Of a stretch of 8,270 nucleotides of DNA, positions 1 through 6,301 are shown one piece after another (position 1 is the stretch's first letter; each line of letters starts with the position of its first letter). The notes beneath the pieces are model-generated. The model was not told where the DNA came from. It made no database searches and saw only the letters and a program-made list of their open reading frames with translations. Both the position numbers and the translations under genes were made by a program. The DNA comes from JBCCKC01 sp039182435 (GTDB taxonomy: Bacteria; Verrucomicrobiota; Verrucomicrobiia; Opitutales; Coraliomargaritaceae), in contig JBCDCC010000107.1 in assembly GCA_039182435.1 (NCBI GenBank), positions 1-8,270 on the forward strand, read 5' to 3'.

Positions 1-66
1 GGAAACTCCCCCGGCACCGTCATCGCGGGCGCACTATGCCCATATATCCCGCCCGGGATCACATGA
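1..66 (+). CDS. Possible C-terminal end of a rightward gene (partial)
   Basis: Frame 1 is open from the window edge to a TGA at 64-66 and reads GNSPGTVIAGALCPYIPPGIT. Its mixed hydrophobic, Gly and Pro composition looks more like real protein than the Arg/His/Pro-rich peptide of frame 3. I do not recognise the family. If real, the gene converges on the leftward SCP2-like gene that ends at 117. Only about 21 codons are visible, so this is a weak call; the stretch could equally be non-coding. Confidence 0.25.
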   Translation, partial: GNSPGTVIAGALCPYIPPGIT

Positions 67-72
67 CTGGCC

Positions 73-89
73 CGCTCAAAGAGCGCTCT
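73..89. terminator. Small inverted repeats between convergent gene ends
   Basis: A perfect 10-base palindrome, AGAGCGCTCT, lies at 80-89. It overlaps an alternative 5-bp hairpin with CGCTC at 73-77, loop AAA, and GAGCG at 81-85. It sits just past the stop of the leftward SCP2-like gene (117) and past the possible rightward gene end (66), where a terminator is expected. No T-run follows on either strand, so this is not a standard intrinsic terminator. The rest of 67-116 shows nothing else. Confidence 0.2.
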
Positions 90-116
90 CGATTTGGAAT
101 AATGTGACGGCATCGC

Positions 117-893
117 TTAAGGTTCTATGTAGAGCGGAATTCGCTCAAAAATGTAACCTAAAGCATCCGCCAAGGGGATCAACCCTCGGACCTTAATTGC
201 CCTACTGCCAATCGCAGACATCACATCAATGCGATTCCCCACCGCCCGAAGCGCCGTATCTGCGTCTCGAAATTCAATCGAGACATCCGGCGCCCGCTCT
301 GGCAGCCCGCGCCCCGAGATTAGCTCACCCTTTGACCACTCCAACCATGCACCATAGCCATCCGCACCGACCGAGAAATAAGCCAAGCCCTCCGGCGTGT
401 CCTTCATAATCAACCGCGAGATCTCCTCCCGCTCGACCAAGACCTTCGTCGCCCGAAGCGCGATCCCCAACTGCATCCCGATCTGTAAATCATGATACTG
501 TGCATCATCCTCTCGTAGATAGGTCTCCAGGAGTTTCGACAAAGCCTTGAAGGTATTGATGTCTTTCACCCGCGTCTGCCCCTTCAAAGGCAGCGGGATT
601 CGAAAGCCCTTATTCTCAAACTCCCGGTTCAACTGATCCTCGCTCAAAAACTGCAGCAACACATCCGCATCCCGAGCCCGCGCCCGAGGGTTCCAGAAAC
701 ACAATCCATCCTTAAAGTTGAGCACCGACTTAAGCTGACGTCCCACTTGGAAACAAATCGAGAACTCACGCGCCCCCAAACGCTTACGCGCCGGCTCACA
801 CTTTTCCAAAAGGTCTTCAAAAGCAGGCAAAACCGCACGCAAATAGAGGTGGGCCTTAAGCTTACGATGAAGAGGTGGTTCGATTTCCCGCAT
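117..893 (-). CDS. SCP2-like lipid-binding domain protein, possibly a tandem duplication
   Basis: This is a 258-residue protein with no signal peptide or clear membrane segment, so probably cytoplasmic. The C-terminal part (about 165-257) has the pattern of sterol-carrier-protein-2 folds: a strand ending in a KGEL turn (188-191), a segment reading APDVSIEFRD (201-210), then helices and an amphipathic tail with VRGLIPLADALGYIF (235-249). The N-terminal part (about 43-105) repeats the pattern: FKDGLCFWN (60-68), DADVLLQFLSEDQ (75-87), then LPLKG (101-105). This suggests two tandem half-related domains. SCP2 folds bind lipids or acyl chains in a hydrophobic tunnel; the ligand here is unknown. 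The ATG start at 891-893 has a GAGG ribosome site 5 nt upstream. The gene lies 27 nt after the glycosyltransferase gene, so the two are probably co-transcribed. The family call is by pattern only; a hypothetical protein of unrelated fold remains possible. Confidence 0.6.
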   Translation of the reverse strand: MREIEPPLHRKLKAHLYLRAVLPAFEDLLEKCEPARKRLGAREFSICFQVGRQLKSVLNFKDGLCFWNPRARARDADVLLQFLSEDQLNREFENKGFRIPLPLKGQTRVKDINTFKALSKLLETYLREDDAQYHDLQIGMQLGIALRATKVLVEREEISRLIMKDTPEGLAYFSVGADGYGAWLEWSKGELISGRGLPERAPDVSIEFRDADTALRAVGNRIDVMSAIGSRAIKVRGLIPLADALGYIFERIPLYIEP

Positions 894-898
894 GGACG

Positions 899-902
899 CC
901 TC
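899..902 (-). promoter_or_regulatory. Ribosome binding site of the SCP2-like gene
   Basis: GAGG on the minus strand, 5 nt before the ATG at 891-893. It supports that start and fits within the 27-nt gap after the glycosyltransferase stop. A short gap with its own ribosome site suggests a shared transcript. Confidence 0.5.
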
Positions 903-920
903 AGCTAATCGTAGGATCCG

Positions 921-2066
921 CTAGGCCTGCAAGTGCCGTTCGGCGAAATATTCAAAAATCTCCCTCGGCGTCGGCTCCGGCCGCAGCGCAACCATCTTCG
1001 CACGCATCTCGGCCAATTTCGAAGGGGCTTCAATCAACTCCGCCACCTGCCTCGCCAGATCTCGCGGACGCTTGATACACTCCGCCTCAAAGCCCTGAGC
1101 ACGCAAATATTTCACCGTGATCCACTCCTGCGGCATCACTCCGCCCAGCGTATTCAAAAGCAACGGGCAACCCGTCAAAATCGCCTCCGAAGTCGTCCCC
1201 GTCCCCGGCCGAGCCACCATTGCATCCGAGATCGACATCAATGCAGCCATATCCTCGCGATAGCCCAAAGCACAAAGCCTTATGTCTCCTTTTAGTGACT
1301 TATATTCGCTTAAACTCGCCTGCGCCGCTTCATTACGACCACAAAGCGCGATCACCTGCAGCCGTAGACCCGCCGCATCCAGCGCAGCCAACAAGTCCGC
1401 ATGATTTTGCGCACCATTCGCCCCCGTCGAGAGCAGCAGAGTGAACCGATCCGCCTCCAGCTCCAACGCCTCGCGTAGCTTTGGCGCTTCATCCACTTCT
1501 TTCTCGTAAAAAGTCGGGCTCAACAAGAAGCCACCATACTTGATTTGCGATGCCGGCATTTTCAACTGCCTCGCCGCCTCACAAATCTCCGGAGTCGCAC
1601 CGATAAACGAATCCGCCCCCGGATCCACCCAGTGACGACTAAAGCCGTATCCACCATACATCTCACCACAATAGCAGACATAAGCCACCCCCGGCAGAAC
1701 GCGCTTCGCGATGGCCCGAAACGCATGATTCGTATGCGCATGCACGCTAATTATTACATCCGGCTTCTCCGCCGCCAAGAGCGCTTCAAAACGCCGCCGT
1801 CCCAATAAAAGCTTCTCATGCGCCGAGATCTGAAACAGCTCCAGCCAGTTAAAATAGACATGGTGCAACCAAGGACAGCGTTTCTGTATCCAGTTATACA
1901 GCCCCACTCCAAAGCCATAGAGCCTCGAACTGCTTTCCAGCGCCTGATAGCGTGAGACCTCAATCGGCCGCTCCTCCGTGCTCAATGCAGCCGCCCAGCT
2001 TACAATCGACCGGGCCCGCATATCATGGCCGCCGCCTGTGCTCGAACTTAAGACTAAAAGACGCAT
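921..2066 (-). CDS. MGDG synthase / MurG-like family GT28 glycosyltransferase
   Basis: This 381-residue protein resembles monogalactosyldiacylglycerol synthases and MurG, which transfer a sugar from a UDP-sugar to a lipid acceptor at the cytoplasmic membrane face. The N-terminal acceptor domain opens with LVLSSSTGGGHDMRA (4-18), the glycine-rich loop of the MGDG-synthase family. It continues with KPDVIISVHAHTNHAF (101-116), the typical PD.II..H segment. The C-terminal donor domain (about 205-365) carries a strand with LLLSTGANG (210-218), IALCGRN (239-245), and the nucleotide-sugar motif ARPGTGTTSEA (285-295) followed by GCPLLLN (299-305). Length suits the family, and no transmembrane helix is present, as expected for a peripheral membrane enzyme. 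The start is the ATG at 2064-2066; only a weak purine stretch precedes it. It lies 77 nt after recQ and 27 nt before the SCP2-like gene. Acceptor and sugar cannot be read from sequence: a diacylglycerol glycolipid is likely, another lipid acceptor possible. Confidence 0.8.
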   Translation of the reverse strand: MRLLVLSSSTGGGHDMRARSIVSWAAALSTEERPIEVSRYQALESSSRLYGFGVGLYNWIQKRCPWLHHVYFNWLELFQISAHEKLLLGRRRFEALLAAEKPDVIISVHAHTNHAFRAIAKRVLPGVAYVCYCGEMYGGYGFSRHWVDPGADSFIGATPEICEAARQLKMPASQIKYGGFLLSPTFYEKEVDEAPKLREALELEADRFTLLLSTGANGAQNHADLLAALDAAGLRLQVIALCGRNEAAQASLSEYKSLKGDIRLCALGYREDMAALMSISDAMVARPGTGTTSEAILTGCPLLLNTLGGVMPQEWITVKYLRAQGFEAECIKRPRDLARQVAELIEAPSKLAEMRAKMVALRPEPTPREIFEYFAERHLQA

Positions 2067-2143
2067 TCGTGAGATCTTACCAACTGAGGAGCCTTTAGAC
2101 GATCATCTGGCCCAAGCGCTCACAACAGAAAAACCATGCGAGT

Positions 2144-4339
2144 TTAGCTCGCAGATTCCGCCTCGATGAGGGCCAAAGCTAGACGAATTTTGCCGAAACT
2201 CACCTCACCCCCCAGCGCGTCGAAAATCGGACGCATCAACGCAGTGCCGTGCGCTTTCGCCGCCTGCCGCACCTTATCCAGCTCCGCCGGAGCCACCAGA
2301 CCACTGATGTCCGTGATCTGCCCTTCCTCGATACAGGTCGCAAGATGAGCCTCAATTGTATTCTGGTTCAACCCCCGCTCCAGTGCGATCGCCTCCGCAT
2401 CTTTTCCAGACTGAAAGAGCTTCAAAGTCTCCCGAACAGTCGGGCTCAGCCCTTGCTTGCCGCGCTTGTTATTCGTTGGAAGCGGATCGATGAATCCAGA
2501 AGGCGGAAAATCACGCGGATCATTTTCAGAGAGCCACTCATCGATGACCTGAATGAACTGGCCTCCGTATTCACGCAACTTCTGCTGCCCCACCCCGGGA
2601 ATCCCAATAAATGCCTTCTCCGTCCGCGGATAGCGCCGCGCCATTTGGCGCAAAGCCACATCGCCAAAGATGACATAAGGCGGGACGCCACGCGTATCCG
2701 CCAGCTCCTTTCGCATCCCCCGCAAGATTTCGAAAAGCCCTTCATCACATTCAATCGCACCGGCTTTTGACGCCGACCGCGCAGCCGCCGTCTGCACCTG
2801 AGTCACAATCGGCTTCATCCGGATCGAGTGACGCTCCCGCAGCGCAACCAGCGCTTTCGGTGAAAGCTCCACCGTGTTATAGCCATCCTCCGAAAGCGCG
2901 AGATACCCCCGCTGGATAAGCTGCTTGCCCAGCATCTGCCAATATTCCGCCGCTCTATCCTGACCGATGCCGTGCGTCGATAGCTTTTCGTGCCCACGAG
3001 CCAGCACCTTCGCATTTTCAGAGCCGCGCAACACATCCACGGTCTGCCCAAGCCCCATCGGTCGACTCGCCTTATTGATCCGAAAGACACAACTCAGTAA
3101 CTTCTGCGAGTCCGTCTTCACATCCACCTCCTCGCGACCATCCATACAATTATCGCAGCTCCCACAATTGTCACCTTCCAGAGACTCACCGAAATAGCGC
3201 AACAGGGCCCCACGACGGCAATCCACGTATTCCGCAAAATCCGCCATCTGCCGAAGTTGCTGCCGCGCCACTCGCTGGGCCTGCGCATCCTCAACCTGCT
3301 CGATAAAATGCTGATACTTTGAAACATCCCCTCCTGAAAAGAGAAGCACGCACTCCGCAGGAAGGCCATCCCGCCCCGCACGCCCCGTCTCCTGATAGTA
3401 ACTCTCAATATTCTTCGGTAAATCCGCATGGAGCACGTAGCGCACATTCGGCTTATTGATCCCCATCCCGAAAGCAATCGTCGCGCAGACGATCTGCACA
3501 TCATCACGGATAAAGGCCTCCTGATTGTGAATGCGCTCCGCCTGAGGGAGACCCGCATGGTAAGGCAAGGCCTTATGCCCCGCCTCCTGAAGCGCCTCCG
3601 CATAGTCCTCGACCGCTCGACGAGACTGACAATAGACAATTCCAGAGACGTTTCGATTCTTGGCCACGTAATCCAGAATCTGCATGCGCGGTCGCTGCTT
3701 CTGAAGCACCCGATAGGTCAAATTCGGGCGATTGAAACTGGCCACAAAGACCTCCCGCTCTTTGAAATGAAGCTGCTCGACAATGTCTTTCTGCACTCGA
3801 TTCGTCGCGGTCGCGGTCAGAGCAATCACCGGAAGATTCGGCAGGTGATCCCGAATACTCGAAAGCTGGCGGTATTCCGGACGAAAGTCATGCCCCCATT
3901 CACTGATGCAGTGCGCCTCATCAATCGCCAGCGCTTCCACCTTCCAAGTCTTCAGTTTCTCGATGAATTCCGGAAGGAAAAGACGCTCCGGAGCAAGATA
4001 CAGTAGCTTGTAGGCACCCCGGTCCAGCCCCTCCAGACGCGAGCGCGACTCCGCCGCACTGATCGATGAGTTTAGAAAGGTCGCCCCCACCCCAGCCGCC
4101 TGAAGTTGATCCACTTGATCCTTCATCAGAGCAATCAAAGGCGAAACGACCAAAGTCAGCCCCTTCCGCTCCAAAGCAGGCAACTGATAACAAAGACTCT
4201 TTCCCCCACCCGTTGGCAAGATCGCTAGCACATCCTTACCCGCCAGCGCAGATTCAATGATCTCCCCCTGCAAAGGGCGGAACGCATCATAACCAAAAAC
4301 GGTTTTCAACGACTGGAGAAGCTTCGTTCGAGAGACCAT
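2144..4339 (-). CDS. recQ: ATP-dependent DNA helicase RecQ
   Basis: This 3'-5' superfamily 2 helicase unwinds forked, recombination and repair DNA. Numbered from the ATG at 4337-4339 (731 residues), it has Walker A TGGGKS (43-48), motif II DEAH within AIDEAHCISEWGHDFRP (138-154), and motif VI QETGRAGRDG (316-325). The zinc-binding cysteines are Cys374, 392, 395 and 398. The RQC winged helix (about 407-505) contains HEKLSTHGIG, and an HRDC domain lies at about 528-605 with a GIPGVGQQKL hairpin. A C-terminal helix-turn-helix extension (about 631-725, HTH_40-like) makes it longer than the roughly 610-residue E. coli enzyme. The frame also opens at a TTG at 4414, which would add 25 residues unlike known RecQ N-termini. 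I prefer the ATG because GAGG stands 8 nt upstream and the protein then begins at the usual RecQ position. The gene is divergent from the Y-family polymerase gene. Confidence 0.95.
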   Translation of the reverse strand: MVSRTKLLQSLKTVFGYDAFRPLQGEIIESALAGKDVLAILPTGGGKSLCYQLPALERKGLTLVVSPLIALMKDQVDQLQAAGVGATFLNSSISAAESRSRLEGLDRGAYKLLYLAPERLFLPEFIEKLKTWKVEALAIDEAHCISEWGHDFRPEYRQLSSIRDHLPNLPVIALTATATNRVQKDIVEQLHFKEREVFVASFNRPNLTYRVLQKQRPRMQILDYVAKNRNVSGIVYCQSRRAVEDYAEALQEAGHKALPYHAGLPQAERIHNQEAFIRDDVQIVCATIAFGMGINKPNVRYVLHADLPKNIESYYQETGRAGRDGLPAECVLLFSGGDVSKYQHFIEQVEDAQAQRVARQQLRQMADFAEYVDCRRGALLRYFGESLEGDNCGSCDNCMDGREEVDVKTDSQKLLSCVFRINKASRPMGLGQTVDVLRGSENAKVLARGHEKLSTHGIGQDRAAEYWQMLGKQLIQRGYLALSEDGYNTVELSPKALVALRERHSIRMKPIVTQVQTAAARSASKAGAIECDEGLFEILRGMRKELADTRGVPPYVIFGDVALRQMARRYPRTEKAFIGIPGVGQQKLREYGGQFIQVIDEWLSENDPRDFPPSGFIDPLPTNNKRGKQGLSPTVRETLKLFQSGKDAEAIALERGLNQNTIEAHLATCIEEGQITDISGLVAPAELDKVRQAAKAHGTALMRPIFDALGGEVSFGKIRLALALIEAESAS

Positions 4340-4347
4340 CCACTCAT

Positions 4348-4351
4348 CCTC
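4348..4351 (-). promoter_or_regulatory. Ribosome binding site that sets the recQ start
   Basis: GAGG on the minus strand, 8 nt before the ATG at 4337-4339. The alternative TTG at 4414 has no comparable site; the sequence before it reads AAAATGAAGCTGAT. This favours the shorter RecQ. Confidence 0.55.
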
Positions 4352-4440
4352 AAAAACACTGAACGTTTGATCAATATCTAATCTCAGAAATGTAAGCCCC
4401 GCCCAGACCAACAAATCAGCTTCATTTTAAGCTTTATATA

Positions 4441-4460
4441 GTGAACATAATTATACTTAC
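4441..4460. promoter_or_regulatory. Imperfect palindrome with overlapping divergent promoter elements
   Basis: The 135-nt gap between recQ and the polymerase gene is strikingly AT-rich. It is centred on a perfect 8-base palindrome, ATAATTAT (4447-4454), flanked by GTGAAC and ACTTAC, which extend the dyad symmetry partially. On the minus strand a perfect TATAAT (4450-4455) could serve recQ. On the plus strand TATACT (4452-4457) could serve the polymerase gene. No good -35 match stands at the right distance for either. A symmetrical site over both -10 elements would let one regulator, for instance an SOS-type repressor, control both genes. That is inference; I cannot match it to a known LexA box. 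Confidence 0.4.
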
Positions 4461-4474
4461 CTAGTCTCAACCTT

Positions 4475-5713
4475 ATGGCTCTCCGCTATCTCTTCATCGA
4501 TTTCGACAGCTTTTTTGCCTCTGTCGAGCAGCAGCTCCACCCCGAGCTGCGTGGTCAACCTGTCGGCGTCGTCCCCTCCCTTGGCGTTGAGACCACCTGC
4601 TGCATCGCCGCCAGCTACGAAGCCAAAGCCCACGGAGTGAAAACCGGCACCGGCGTCCGCGAAGCACGCGCACTTTGCCCAAACATCCGATTCGTGCAGG
4701 GCGACCACCGCGCCTACGTCAAAGCACACAGCCAGATCAAAGACCTCATCCATCAGGTGATCTACGTCGATGAAGTGCTTTCCATCGACGAGATGTATGG
4801 CCGGCTCCCACCCCGCTGGCAGTCCCCCGATATCGCCCGCGGTAAAGCCCTCGAGATTAAGCGCGCGCTCGCCGATCAGATCGGCCCCTGCATCCGCGCA
4901 TCCATCGGGATCGCCCCCAATCGATTTATCGCCAAGCTCGCCAGCAAGCTAGAGAAGCCCAATGGCCTCGTGCTGATCGACTTCGAAGATCTACCCGAGG
5001 CGCTCTATCCCATGGACCTCTCCGATGTCACCGGAGTAGGACGAAGCATGCTCCGCCGCCTGCGCACCGCACGCATCATTGACATGGCAGGACTCTGCGC
5101 GGCCAGTCGGCGCAAGCTACACAAGATCTGGGGCTCTATCGAGGGCGATCGCATGTGGTATGCCCTGCGCGGCATCCAGCTCCCAAGCTACGAGACCAAA
5201 GTGCAAACAGTCAGCCACTCACACGTCCTCCCGCCCCGACTTCGCAACTTTCATGGCGCACATGCCACTCTCCACCGCATGCTCCAGAAAGCCTGTCGCC
5301 GACTGCGAGCGATGGATTACTTTACCGGACTCCTCAGCGTCTCCGTAAAGTTCGGCTTCGAGTATCGCTGGCGTATCGAGGCCCCCACCTTTCCCACTCA
5401 AGACAGCATCACCCTCGCCCATTTGCTCAACTGCCTCTGGGAACAGCACCCCAGCGACCAGGCGGAGCCAACCAAAGTCTCCGTCGTCCTCGCCAAGCTC
5501 ATCCACGCCAACAACCACACCCCTTCCCTCTTCCCTGAAGAGAACCAGACCCGCCGCCGCGACCTCCAAAAAGCGATGGATGCCATCAATCAAAGATACG
5601 GCAACCGCATGATCTACTATGCCGACGCGATGGAAGCCCAGCAATCCACCGACGCCGCCCCCATGCGCATCTCCTTCACGCACATCCCCGATCTCGAGCT
5701 GGAGGACGACTAA
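4475..5713 (+). CDS. Y-family (translesion) DNA polymerase, DinB/ImpB-MucB-SamB type
   Basis: This 412-residue low-fidelity polymerase copies past damaged template bases. The palm opens with FIDFDSFFASVE (7-18), giving metal ligand Asp9 and probable steric-gate Phe14. The second catalytic pair is Asp105-Glu106 in SIDEMYG (103-109), where typical DinB proteins have SIDEAYLD. The nucleotide-contact motif reads YEAK (48-51) rather than the usual YEAR. Other family marks are ASIGIAPNRFIAKLASKL (142-159), KPNG (161-164), and a helix-hairpin-helix at DVTGVGRSMLRRL (184-196). The little-finger domain spans about 240-380. A segment near its end, TPSLFPEE (349-356), resembles a beta-clamp binding site. 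The variant motifs place it in a side branch of the impB/mucB/samB family, so I give no dinB symbol. The ATG at 4475 is the only start possible, since a TAA lies in frame at 4448-4450. No Shine-Dalgarno is visible and the predicted leader is about 10 nt. Confidence 0.9.
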   Translation: MALRYLFIDFDSFFASVEQQLHPELRGQPVGVVPSLGVETTCCIAASYEAKAHGVKTGTGVREARALCPNIRFVQGDHRAYVKAHSQIKDLIHQVIYVDEVLSIDEMYGRLPPRWQSPDIARGKALEIKRALADQIGPCIRASIGIAPNRFIAKLASKLEKPNGLVLIDFEDLPEALYPMDLSDVTGVGRSMLRRLRTARIIDMAGLCAASRRKLHKIWGSIEGDRMWYALRGIQLPSYETKVQTVSHSHVLPPRLRNFHGAHATLHRMLQKACRRLRAMDYFTGLLSVSVKFGFEYRWRIEAPTFPTQDSITLAHLLNCLWEQHPSDQAEPTKVSVVLAKLIHANNHTPSLFPEENQTRRRDLQKAMDAINQRYGNRMIYYADAMEAQQSTDAAPMRISFTHIPDLELEDD

Positions 5714-5716
5714 AGC

Positions 5717-6276
5717 TTATGCTTCGAAACCGATTTTTCGTTTCGGCCTCTTAGCTGAAGTCGCGTCATCATCCAAAAGTTGATGTATGGCCTTAAAGAC
5801 CACATCGAACTGTTGGTCATGACGCCTCTCTAAACTCTTGATTTTGTGCGCCAGCTCTCGGTTGCCATCCATTCGTTTGCGCAACTGCACAAAAGTCCGC
5901 ATAATCGCAATATTGACCTCAACAGCGGAGGGACTTCGCAGCACAGAAGAAAGCATGGCCACACCCTCTTCCGCGAATGCAAAGGGCATATACTTTAGAT
6001 TATGCCCCCGTTTCATGATCACAGATTGTGATCTTGAAAGGTAAATCTCATCGACCTCTTCAGGGTTAAGCTCAAACATGAAATCATCCGGAAATCGGGC
6101 AATATTACGCCGGACAGCCTGCTTCAGCACACGCGTTTCGACCCATACAGCTCCGCGAGATCGACATCGAGCAACACACGCTCCCCGCGAATATGACAGA
6201 CCAGTGCCGCGATTTTCTTCGGCGAAAATATGGTCGCCGCAGCTGTCTGCTTAGGCACGGATTTCTTTTTAGCCAT
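5717..6276 (-). pseudogene. ORF6N-domain DNA-binding protein gene, frameshifted
   Basis: ORF6N domains occur in phage antirepressor-like and free-standing bacterial proteins and are thought to bind DNA. Reading leftward from the ATG at 6274-6276, the first frame gives a Lys-rich start and then HIRGERVLLDVDLAELYG, the classic ORF6N N-terminal half. It then runs into a TGA at 6124-6126 after 50 codons. The second frame resumes exactly where the family continues, VETRVLKQAVRRNIARFPDD, and runs to TAA at 5717-5719. Adding one base in the GGG at 6142-6144 (minus strand) restores a continuous protein of about 186 residues, a normal size. The C-terminal part includes an AFAEEGVAMLSSVL segment, also typical, and a charged, probably coiled-coil tail. 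It starts 25 nt after the ftsK stop with no clear ribosome site and ends 3 nt from the convergent polymerase stop. My hand count of 5761-6060 is 141 G/C of 300, well below the neighbours, which suggests transfer. A sequencing error is the main alternative to real decay. Confidence 0.8.
5725..5745. terminator. Possible bidirectional terminator hairpin
   Basis: An 8-bp stem with one bulged C (CGAAA/CGA at 5725-5733, TCG/TTTCG at 5738-5745) closes a TTTT loop. It starts 12 nt after the polymerase stop and lies inside the last codons of the leftward ORF6N gene. Neither side ends in a clear T-run, so termination here is only suggested. Confidence 0.25.
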
Positions 6277-6301
6277 CGATGATTTCTGCGAGAATGACGA
6301 A

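Noticed and set aside
2249..4006. Rightward open frames opposite recQ
   Set aside because: They mirror RecQ codons and have low-complexity Arg/Leu/Pro composition; the RecQ motifs on the other strand account for this DNA.
4384..4425. Thirteen-codon leader ORF (MKLICWSGRGLHF) upstream of recQ on the minus strand
   Set aside because: It has no ribosome site and no run of a regulatory amino acid or attenuator structure; an ORF this short is expected by chance.
6124..6150. Programmed -1 frameshift in the ORF6N gene
   Set aside because: The site TAT GGG TCG is not an X XXY YYZ slippery heptamer and I see no strong downstream stem-loop. A one-base loss in a G run is simpler.
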